A stretch of 64,000 nucleotides of DNA, taken from contig JAQOTA010000062.1 in the NCBI GenBank assembly GCA_029532415.1, forward strand, positions 496,001 through 560,000, in the 5' to 3' direction. Origin of the DNA: Marasmius tenuissimus. Lineage: Eukaryota; Basidiomycota; Agaricomycetes; Agaricales; Marasmiaceae. The notes below the pieces were generated by a model, which searched no databases, was not told where the DNA came from, and was given only the letters and a program-made list of their open reading frames with translations. This document shows, one piece after another, positions 23,318-33,030 of this stretch. The position numbers and the translations under genes are program-made. How positions within the stretch are numbered: the stretch's first letter is position 1; each line of letters begins with the position of its first letter.

Positions 23318-24073
23318 TGTTAGGATCGTGCGGATCGGATAGGGATAAGATAAGATATGGGATTTTATATGCTGTCGGATAGATGGATAGGAAAGAGATA
23401 TGATGAAGGAGTGTGGGAGCAACGGATCTAGAGTAGACAGTAGCTGAAGGTTTCGCCAACAGCACCATGAACTGAGCTGTCCTTCTACTAGACTAAGAGG
23501 ACAAGTTGCGAGAGAGAAGAAAAGACATTAGAGTCATGATGGGGATTGACCCAGATTGAAACCTGGTTGATTCTGGTTGAAACCTGGTTGATTTCGAGTC
23601 TAAAGATACAGGATAGAAGTATAGAGCTTATATAGGGTTATAGTAAATGAATGAATCATAAGTGAGTCAAGTGCGGGAAAGGTTGATGTATCATATGGAA
23701 GTCAAACACGGGGGGAAATGTACCGGAAGGGAGATGAACCGGAAATGAATAAGTGCGTGATGGAATGAAGATATGAATAGAATAAGTGAGTGTGGAAATA
23801 TCTCGGAAGTCGGAGATAAGTAAGTCAGAATAAGTCAGAATAAGATGGAAAGGGTCCCGGAAGCGGAGGCGGAAGTGGCGGAGGTTCCGGGGATGGACTT
23901 GGTGTAAGAGACTGAAGTGCGGAAGTGAAGGTTGAGTGCCGGGGATGGAATAGTGTTGGAATGGACTAGAATAATAGCCCGGAAGTACCCGGAATGGGTC
24001 TGGAAGTGATGTGACTAGCCAAGTGTGATGTGACCAGGTGAGATAGACCAGGGTAAGATGCATGGATGTAACA
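23318..24073. repeat. 5' LTR (756 bases)
   Basis: TGTTAGG..GTAACA. It contains short tandem repeats (TTGAAACCTGGTTGATT twice, AGTCAGAATA twice) and several GGAAG-type purine clusters. Confidence 0.9.
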
Positions 24074-27000
24074 GTATCCCCCTCTTAAGGTTCTTGCCCA
24101 CAAGAACCATCAAGAGTAGTCCACGAGTGAAGGATGTAGGTAAAGGAAAGAGATAGGCAGTGACAGGGAAGAGAAGATGAAAGCAAGGAAAAGGAAAAGA
24201 CAAGGAAAAGTAAGCCCCCCACCAATTCAGCCCAACATAAGTCAAGCAGAACAGTGAAGATAAAGCAAAGAGAGAAGAAGGGCGAAAAACGCGAAAGTAC
24301 GGAGGAAAGAAATGGAGGAGAAGAGAGAAGTGGACAAGCCAGCCAAGGATAAGTCTACAAAGTCTCAAACAATGTAAAACATACAGAAAGGCAAGAATCT
24401 TGGCTGAGAAGCAGACCAAAGATATGAAATGTATAGGTAAAAGATAGAAAAGGTGAAACTTGTAAATGAAGAGAGAAGTAAACACCAGTCCCCAAAGGTT
24501 CTGGATAGCATACACAAGTAATAGTGCAGCAAAGGGAAGAAAAGATATGTAGATGAATAATGACCTGAGTGGTGGCCACGAGAAGTGAAGATGAATGAAG
24601 AATAGAGAAGGATAAGAATATCAGGCAAAAGCCCAAACAAGGAATGATGAAGTGGGAAGATAGGTGTGAAGGGATAAAATGATGATAAGAATTGGGTAGG
24701 TGATTGAAAGGATAAAGTGAAAGGGATGAAGTGATGATAAAACAGAGGTAGAAGGATAATAGGATGACAAGGGATAAAGTGATTGAAGGGAATAGGTGGA
24801 AGAATGATAAGGTGAGAGATGAAGTGATAATAAGAGATAGGTAGAAGGATGATAGGATGATAAGGGATAAAGTGATTGAGGAGATGGGTAGATGATTGGA
24901 ATGATAAGGTGAGAAGGGATAAGTAAATGAATAGAATGATAGAAATAGTGAAGTAGAATGTGAATACAACAGTATGGGTGAAGTACGCACAATTATGAAA
25001 GGTGGGAAACTAGGTTGGGAAGGGTCCGGCAGGAGTCCAGAAGGCATGAGATGCGACTGGGGAGAGGATGAGGTCGGTAGCCAAGAAGGATATGTCGAAA
25101 TGACTAGAGAGTGGCTGAAGTGCCGAAAAGGTGGCTGAATGACCTGGAATGATCTGAGTGACCATGAAGTGAGGCGAGATGATACCGGTATCCCCCTCTT
25201 AAGGTTCTTGCCCCAAGAACCAATGAGAGTTATCCAACGTAGTGGGGAGGGAGGGAGGGATGAAGAGAAAATAAAAGAATTGAAAGAGAGTGGATAGGTG
25301 TGAAAAAGTAATGATATGTATGAAAAATAGGTGAAATAATAGATGAAATTTGATACTGAAAAGTATTCGAAAGGAAGTTAAACTGAAGGAAAGAAAACAG
25401 AAAAACAATTTCCAAAAAAAATGACAGTGCATGGCAGAAATAAATGAAGTCAACAAATCGGCCGGAGAAAAAGGTCCCGAAGTGAAGATTCCAAAGAAAA
25501 ACTGTCGGATTCCGAAAAACCTCCGAGGCTTCGGAGCCGAAACACCTCCGGCGGAAAGAAAAAAGAGAAAATACTTGAAAATGTCGAAATTGACAAGGCA
25601 AATTTCAACCCGGAAGAAAAAAGTTTCCGAGAAGGATAAAAAAGCGGCGCGGAAGCAAACCGGAAGCAAAGACAAAGTTCAAACTCAAAAGCTCGGAAGT
25701 GCGGACTCGGAAGCCGGAAGGAAACCCGAGAAAATGAAAGAAATGAGAAAAGTGTGAAAAAACTCGGAAGCAGCTCAGAAGGAGCGCGGAAGGAAAGCGG
25801 AAGGAAGCGGAAGCAAAAGTCAAAGTAAAGCTTTAAAAGTCGGAAACAATAACTCGGAAGGTGGAAAGTAATCCGAGAAAAATAAAAGAGAAGAGAAAAA
25901 CGCGAAAAAAGCGGAAGTGGCGCGGAAGGGCCGGTAGAAAATGATAAATGAAAGTACAAACATGTCGGAAGCGCAAAAGTCCGAAGCGGAAGCAAAAGCA
26001 ATCCGAAACAAGTCCGAACGTCGGAGAAAACACATCCGAAAATTATGTAAATGGCAAGAACAACCAAAAACTCGAAAACATCGGAGGTAAACTCGGACAA
26101 GGTATAGAAAAGGAAGGAAGGAAGATGGAAGAAAGTTGTAAGTGTAAAAGTTGAAGATAAATGATGTAAAAGTATGATAGTAATGAACGATAAATGGCTG
26201 GAAGCGACCGGAGGTCATAAAGACATAAAGAAACATACCCGAAGGTAGAAAAGTGCCAGAATGGCGGGCCCGGAGGCAGGAGAGTCCCCAAATGAGATGG
26301 CGTCGGAGCAAAGCACGGAAGCCGGGGAAAGGAAGAGGAAGGGTGAACCTCCAAGAGTACACCTGTACGAGTCGGAGGTGCGCGCGGATCCAACTCCAGC
26401 TGTTGTTCTGATATGAGTGTTCTGCTGCCTACCATGAGATCAACGGATCCGAGCGGTGGAGTCAGAGTGAATCAAGAACTAAGCAGAGAGCTAAACCGGA
26501 AGGAAAGATGGCGGAAGCCGAGTGGAGAATGAACTCCGAGTAGGTGGGAAGTGGTACTGAGAGCCAACAACCCAGAAGAGATGGTCCCGGAAGGAAACCG
26601 TAGAGAGTGCAGCACGGCGCAAGGTCAGAGTGCACTAGAAATGGTCAAGACATCCGAAGTGGAGATGACCGGATCCAAGACAGGCTAAGAACGGTTAGAA
26701 CCACAGAGTAGAGTACTGCTATCAAGTCCCGGATAGATCCTGAGTCGGGGAAGAGAGTTGTCGGGATGTATGAAGTGAGGTGAATGTCGGGATGAGAGAT
26801 GAATGTCGGAAGGATGGAATGTCCGATGTCAGGAAAGCGTGGGAAAGTAATGTATATGTTGATTTATGAATATGCCGGGAGTGCCGGAAGAGAACCCAGA
26901 GCTAAACCAAACGCAGGACAGGGTATGGGTGGCGGATAGAATGGAAGGATAACCCCGGAAGGGGTGTGAGGGCAACATGAGTGACATAAGTGTCGTAATG

Positions 27001-27123
27001 AAGAATGAACACCGCGAGAACCGACCTAAGTCCGGATTAATCTCGGAGAAGGTGGGTAGATGCCGGGATGCTCGGATATGAAGTCATGACAGCATTCTCA
27101 GTCCAGGTAAAGACTCGAAATAC
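24074..27123. other. Interior of the LTR element, strongly purine-skewed, no coding capacity
   Basis: The plus strand is dominated by A and G (GATAAG, GGAAG, AAGTCGGA motifs) over roughly 24.1-26.9 kb. The first ~35 bases, where a primer-binding site would lie (GTATCCCCCTCTTAAGGTTC..), recur almost exactly at 25188-25222. No clear polypurine tract directly abuts the 3' LTR, and no tRNA-complementary site was identified with confidence. Confidence 0.7.
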
Positions 27124-27879
27124 TGTTAGGATCGTGCGGATCGGATAGGGATAAGATAAGATATGGGATTTTATATGCTGTCGGATAGATGGATAGGAAA
27201 GAGATATGATGAAGGAGTGTGGGAGCAACGGATCTAGAGTAGACAGTAGCTGAAGGTTTCGCCAACAGCACCATGAACTGAGCTGTCCTTCTACTAGACT
27301 AAGAGGACAAGTTGCGAGAGAGAAGAAAAGACATTAGAGTCATGATGGGGATTGACCCAGATTGAAACCTGGTTGATTCTGGTTGAAACCTGGTTGATTT
27401 CGAGTCTAAAGATACAGGATAGAAGTATAGAGCTTATATAGGGTTATAGTAAATGAATGAATCATAAGTGAGTCAAGTGCGGGAAAGGTTGATGTATCAT
27501 ATGGAAGTCAAACACGGGGGGAAATGTACCGGAAGGGAGATGAACCGGAAATGAATAAGTGCGTGATGGAATGAAGATATGAATAGAATAAGTGAGTGTG
27601 GAAATATCTCGGAAGTCGGAGATAAGTAAGTCAGAATAAGTCAGAATAAGATGGAAAGGGTCCCGGAAGCGGAGGCGGAAGTGGCGGAGGTTCCGGGGAT
27701 GGACTTGGTGTAAGAGACTGAAGTGCGGAAGTGAAGGTTGAGTGCCGGGGATGGAATAGTGTTGGAATGGACTAGAATAATAGCCCGGAAGTACCCGGAA
27801 TGGGTCTGGAAGTGATGTGACTAGCCAAGTGTGATGTGACCAGGTGAGATAGACCAGGGTAAGATGCATGGATGTAACA
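27124..27879. repeat. 3' LTR (756 bases)
   Basis: Same sequence and length as the 5' LTR; followed by the right target-site duplication TGGCG (27880-27884). Confidence 0.9.
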
Positions 27880-27884
27880 TGGCG

Positions 27885-28400
27885 CCTCGTCTTAAATATT
27901 CGCATAGCATCGAACCAAGAGCACCCCTGTGCTACTAGCCCGCACATGAATTCTAGACAAGCCCGCAAGCCATTGACAGTGCTGAGTGTAGGTCAAGAGC
28001 CAAAATTTGAATGTTTGATTCGTAGTTCACGTTCACCCGACGAGCCTAAAATGCCAGCGGCATTCTCCGGCGAGCCGCTACATGTAGGTCGCGTGGCACG
28101 TGCCAGTTAAGCGTCAAGGGTCTGACAACGGTCTATTCTCGCACCTTGAGCTCAGCTTTGGCTCAGCTCCTCAGCCTGGTCTTCCTCAACTCCTCCACCT
28201 GCACTCATAAACAAAACAGCAGCTTACTGGTCATTGTGAAGAGCTTAGTGAATTGTCTGACAACATATCAAGATATCTGGTGCGTGTTTTTCCTTCTGCC
28301 GGACAGGTCACGGAATTTATGTCGGGACTGGCACGCTCTAGTTCAGAATTACTATCAACGTCTCGAACTTCCTCACAGTGATCGTCAAATCTTCTCGGTC
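27885..28400. other. Intergenic upstream of MYND3
   Basis: Holds the sequence that lay upstream of MFS1 before the LTR insertion and the presumed MYND3 promoter. No coding or RNA feature seen. Confidence 0.4.
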
Positions 28401-30310
28401 ATGGACCTTGAAAACCGGTTCAGAAGTTACTTCTACATCAGACCTCCTACGAAAATCGATTTCGATGACCTTGATCCGGAAGCCAAGAACGTATTTACGT
28501 CATTGGAGAAGATTACAGACGCGCTATTGGATCGTATCGATACTGGCACGGCGTCGACTACCGTTCGTCAACTCGATAGGTACTGGGCATGTGTATGGCA
28601 TTGGATACGTGCATTTTCACGATCTCTCATCGATGGCCCGTTACCCATTACACCGGAAGGTGTCGCGAACGCCAGATACTTCACTTGCGTCGTTTCTCTC
28701 TTGGTCGTCTATCCAACCTGCAGTTCCACCTTCCGCGGAACCCTTCGAGGCGAACTCAAACCCATCATCAATTCCACCCCCGAAATCCTCGCCCTGATGA
28801 CAGAGTTGTGGCTATATGCTCGCGAAGCAGAGCCCGGCAAGACGGCTGAGAGCCTTTTGCATGCGTGCAACTTGTTCCTCGAGACGTGTATACAAGAGGC
28901 GCCATCCAACGTGCGCAGGCTACAAGGAAAGGTCTTCGAGAAGCTGGAAGCCGTCCTAAAGCCCAGACACTTGGAGCTCCCTCTAGCGTTCGTGAGCGCT
29001 CTTGTCTCGGAGGCTTCGCGACCCGGCGAAACAAAAATCCTCACCATTCAAGAGACTCTGACGTACATCAACATCCTCGTCTCATCCAAACTTCTCACAC
29101 TGCAGGATTTGCATGCAAGGGATGCCATTCGATGGGCGACGATTCTTTTTCACCGAGTCGTCACTTCGAGTGATTTCCAGCCTGGTGGAGAGGATTCGCG
29201 CCATATGCACCCCGCTTATGCCAAGGAGAGAATTCAGTGCGTTTTGGAATATATGTCCTTGTTCCACAACTTCTTTGCCCGGGACGTATTCTACTCGATA
29301 CCAGCCCTAGATGAGGGCATCCTGATCTCGGTGTGGAGAGCCAAAAGTCTTGTTATCGAGGATAGTAAAACCGGTCGTACGACTACCCCATCCAGCATCA
29401 CCTTTCACTTTTCTTTTCTCTTCAAAGCTCTCACGGCAAACTCTCTGCACCGTTCGATTCTCGTACGCGTCATTCGCTCGCTGAAGAAGATCAAAGATAT
29501 GGGGTTGGATCGGTTGGAAGATGGTGACAACTCCGGTATCTGCAAACACTTCAAGAAGTGGTGGAGCGTTATCCAAAGTGAAGTAACAAAGAGGCAGCGG
29601 TTCGGGTACCTCAGCTCGAGCTGCGAACCATCCCTCATCAATCAGATATGCCACAACAAGGAGGTGAGTCGTGGTCTGTTCATTCCTCGTTGACGTAACA
29701 TTCATTCATCTGGCCGATGTCTAGTGTCCACGCGCCCCGACGGGTAAACGCAGGATACCTCTCCTCCGGTGTTCTGCTTGCCTATCGGCGGTCTACTGCT
29801 CCAAGGGTTGTCAGCGAGATGACTGGAAGTCGAGACACGAGTCTTTCTGTCGTGAATTTCAGAGAAACATTCGAGGTACGTACCTCGAAAGACTCCCTTC
29901 CACTACTAGTAATACTCATAAAGGTGACGCCTTCTACAGCCGGATCCTTTCCTCGAGTACCCAGCCAGTTCGAAAAGACGTTCATGCAATTCCAAGTCGG
30001 GCTCGACCTTCGATTACCCTCGTTGGAGGCGCAGGCGGTACAAGAGATCACGAAGTATCAGAAACAGCATCCCGACAGGAACCGCCAGCCGATCATTTGG
30101 ATCGATTATATGGTCGTGCCCCCCAAAGTGACGGTCAAGTCTCCGGAGGAAAGTAGTAGGTTACTGGATAATGTGGTGAAGCATCATTTCCATGAACATG
30201 CGATGCATGTGAAGGCTATAGGGTATGATTATGGTGGATGCTCGGTGATCGCTCAGGTATTTTGGCGTGGGGTACGGGAGTCTCCGTTGTATGTCGGGTT
30301 GGTGTCCTGA
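28401..30310 (+). CDS. Large MYND zinc-finger-like protein, copy MYND3 (intact)
   Basis: Exons 28401-29663, 29725-29875 and 29940-30310 give about 594 residues. The start is the MDLENRF ATG, matching the short N-termini of the paralogs; an upstream open frame exists but is not conserved. Helical domain: KIDFDDLDPE, LDRYWACVWHW, ALDEGILISVWR. Finger exon: CHNKE|CPRAP, LRCSACLSAVYCSKGC, DDWKSRHESFC, i.e. a MYND pattern with C-x4-C at the start. C-terminal domain: QAVQEITKYQ, RQPIIWIDYMVVPP, EHAMHVKAIGYDYGG. No Ser/Gln tail, unlike MYND1. It is the source type of the remnants at 35570-36269 and 48980-49650. Function unknown; MYND fingers generally mediate protein contacts. Confidence 0.82.
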
Positions 30311-30771
30311 TAAGGATACATGGCGCTTTTCCTTTATATCACCGTTGCTTTTGCCCTCTGTCGGGTCTCGCTCTGGACACCTCCATGAGGGTCCGGCGAG
30401 GGATTCAGACTACGCGATCGAAGAAATGCGTGACCGGAGTCTCCGATGAGGCCACTTCTTCGAATCAAACGAGTTGTCGCCCGACACGCCCGTACGATTA
30501 CTGCTGGGACCTAAGAGTTTTTACTGTACGACTAAATTCGATTTGCAGGTATTGCTGATCGCTAGGGCTTTGCTGCCTAGAACTATGATGCGTAACTTAC
30601 ATTCGGGCATCTTAATACAGAATATTCAATGGCTACGATGTCGCGAAGGTCGAGTCAGAAATTTGCTCGTTTGAGCTACTCATGTGATACTACATTCGGC
30701 CTGGAATGGACACGCCAGGCAGTGGCAACTTTCGTTGATTAATAGTCTCGCTCTATTCGCTTTCTGACTCT
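30311..30771. other. Intergenic with partial inverted copy of repeat R
   Basis: No gene. From 30692 to 30771 the minus strand matches the 3' half of repeat R (GTCAGAAAGCGAATAGAGCG..GAAAGTTGCCACTG..AGGCCGAATG). The ST5 remnant begins immediately after it, so the repeat marks the breakpoint that removed ST5 exon 1. Confidence 0.55.
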
Positions 30772-31490
30772 CTTATTGATGTATCGGGACGCAGAACCTG
30801 GCCTACTCCATCGGTCGTCGACTCGAAGTGGCATTCCAATAACCAATGATGTGTCGACCCGAAGCTTTATTCAAACCCGAGTCTCATTCGGACGGATTTT
30901 TCTTCTCGTTTCTGCCAATCTTCACCATCCGCCATCCAATGCATGCAACTCCGTCGGCTTATCGAGCGAGGCAAAAGATGGGTGTGGGAATCTCACATCC
31001 CGATTTTCTCGCTACCAATAGTTGTAAATGGGCAAGACTGTTCTTTGATACGTTCGAGTTCTATGTGGTGGTGGAGGCGGGGAACGGTAGAAATTCATGG
31101 GCCAGAACCGCCAGTGCTGGCGTTCCAATCGTCGTAGACGGTGAGAAATTGGTAAAGGATCCACAATGTCAAATGAAGAAAGTATGTGATGTATTGGGGT
31201 TGGAAGGTAAGGGATACAGTACAATTGGGATAAACAAAGGTACCAAGTTCGGAGATACCTTCTTCAAGGCTTTGAGCGAGTCGAACGGAGCTGTTCCGGA
31301 CTCAGTAAGCGTAGCTGCCCCCTCGGGTTGCCGCACGTATACCAGATAAATTACTGTAAGAGATATGATCGGCCCGTTGATATCGAAACAGAGGCGGGAC
31401 ACTGGGCTCAAGAATAGAATGAGAACATGGCTGGCGTCCTGCGGGAGATGCTGCAGCAAGATATGGGAGATTATCAAGATCCGCATAGTC
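30772..31490 (+). pseudogene. ST5, sulfotransferase-like remnant without exon 1
   Basis: Begins within exon 2 (LLMYRDAEPGLL is a shifted reading of the VPGRRTWP region) and continues in another frame with FFFSFLPIFTIRHPMHATPSAYRAR, KMGVGISHPDF, VVDGEKLVKDPQCQMKKVCDVLGL; after that the DEGGIRYNWDKPE segment is broken by a short deletion. A decayed exon 3 trace (DRPVDIETEAGHWAQE) follows, ending near 31490. Lacks the phosphosulfate-loop exon. Located upstream of ST6 in the same orientation, mirroring ST2 and ST1. Confidence 0.7.
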
Positions 31491-31787
31491 TGTGAGATTC
31501 CGAGAGGCTCGTATCAGTACTTGTCCTGCCGTACCGAGAGTCATGGAGGTTCGACGACATGATGGCGCACATACAGAAGACTGCTGCGTCTGAAACCAAC
31601 GCGGATTGCGCGGAGAGAAGACTAGCTGTTTGTACTACCACACCGGTTCAAGAGAAAGCCGAGGAAGCTGAGAAACCTCCATGTTGAGCAGATGGTGAAA
31701 CACGGGGCATTCACACCCAGTCACCAGGCCATTAGTATTCACTCGCCGAATGCCCCCAATATTACTGCAAGGTGGGTTATATATAGG

Positions 31788-31795
31788 CAGCTGGA
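31788..31795 (+). promoter_or_regulatory. TATA-like box of ST6
   Basis: TATATATA about 70 bases upstream of the ST6 start codon; ST1 has its TATA-like box at the same distance in homologous sequence. Confidence 0.5.
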
Positions 31796-31863
31796 CTCTC
31801 GGGAGGTGAACCGAGCTCACCAGATACACTCCTCAACTTCCCCAGGTATTGGCACCAACAATC

Positions 31864-33030
31864 ATGGCTGAGCAACACCGTCGTGTCTTTGTCTTCGCCC
31901 ATCCACGCTCCGGATCTCATCTCTTCTATCAGATTCTCAGTGGGCATCCAGCATTTCAATCGACCCACCCAATGACCTCCGTGCCCGCACATCATGTTGG
32001 GGTTGATAGACAGGCGTCATCGAGCCCGGAAGCATTTCGTGATGCTTGTGGGCTAGACGATGATACTGTATCGAAGGCTAGCTGGCAGAACTTTCTGGAT
32101 GACTTGCAGAGGAGCGCTCTAGATGCTGAGTTGAAGGTGAGTGGAAAATGATGTTGAATGCCGGACCCTCAGAACTCCCCTGAGTCTGATCGTGATTTGT
32201 CTGTTAGGGCAAGCAATTCTTGACAATGGACCATCCACATCAACTCTTGTCGTCTTCGTTCGTCAACTCCCACATCGACGTGCCGGGGCACACGACTTGG
32301 CCAACGCCTGTAATTGTGGACCACAAGTTCGACGTTCCGACGAATGCATCCCCCCTCGAGAGCGCGAAGGATAGAGGGCTCGACCTGAAAATCTACTCGA
32401 ACCCAACTCTCATCCCGGATAGGTTTTTCTTCTCGTTCACACCCATCATGACTATCCGTCACCCTGCCCACGCGATCCCTTCCGCTCATCGAGCTTACCT
32501 GAATAGCGATCTGATGGACCTTTCGCATCCCGATTTTCCTGTCAACACGAGCTATAAATGGGCGAGATTGGTTTTTAACGCATTCAAATCCTATGGGGGG
32601 GTTGGGAAAGATGGAGGCCGAGCAGCCGATGCAGCCCTGCCAACTGTTGTAGACGGAGGGAAGCTGGTGAAGGATCCACAAGGTCAGATGAAGAAGGTGT
32701 GCGATATATTAGGGTTGGACGAGGGAGGGATAAGATACAATTGGGACAAGCCCAATTTGCGGAAAGATACCAAGGTTGGAGGTACCTTTCTCAAAACTTT
32801 AAACGAGTCGAATGGAGTTGTTTTGGATCCGGTAAGTCCAGTTTATAACTCGTATGTTGCTATGGCCGGTACTGATCGGATCTTGGAAGAAATTCAACAA
32901 GCCTTTGGATATCGAGACGGAGGAAGAGAAATGGATGGAAGAGTGGGACGAAGACACGGCCAAAGTTTTAAGGAAGATGGTGGAGGAAGCCATGGAAGAC
33001 TATCAGTATTTGCTTCAGTACAGCGTGTGA
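31864..33030 (+). CDS. Sulfotransferase-like P-loop protein, copy ST6 (intact)
   Basis: Exons 31864-32136, 32208-32831 and 32890-33030 join in phase 0 into about 345 residues. Motifs: FAHPRSGSHLFYQILSGHP (phosphosulfate-loop-like), LIPDRFFFSFTPIMTIRHP then AHAIPSAHRA (3'-phosphate-like region), VVDGGKLVKDPQGQMKKVCDILGLDEGG, and EEWDEDTAKVLRKMV..LLQYSV at the C-terminus. It is nearly collinear with ST1, including ~230 bases or more of upstream DNA, and both keep the same exon 1 length (273 bases). Probably cytosolic: no signal peptide or membrane helix. Substrate unknown. Confidence 0.85.

Larger units (their letters stand above)
23318..27879. mobile_element. Young non-coding LTR retrotransposon (LARD-like)
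   Basis: Two 756-base direct repeats (23318-24073 and 27124-27879) begin TGTTAGG and end GTAACA, and appear identical line by line. A 5-base duplication (TGGCG) flanks the whole 4562-base unit. The 3050-base interior encodes no gag, protease, reverse transcriptase, RNase H or integrase that I can recognise; long minus-strand open frames are low-complexity Phe/Ser/Leu/Pro sequence caused by a purine-rich plus strand. It should therefore move only with enzymes supplied by another element. Apparently identical LTRs mean a recent insertion. It lies between MFS1 and MYND3, i.e. between blocks B and C. Confidence 0.9.

Noticed and set aside
23656..26435. Long minus-strand open frames inside the LTR element as genes
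   Set aside because: They are low-complexity Phe/Ser/Leu/Pro translations of a purine-rich opposite strand and match no family.
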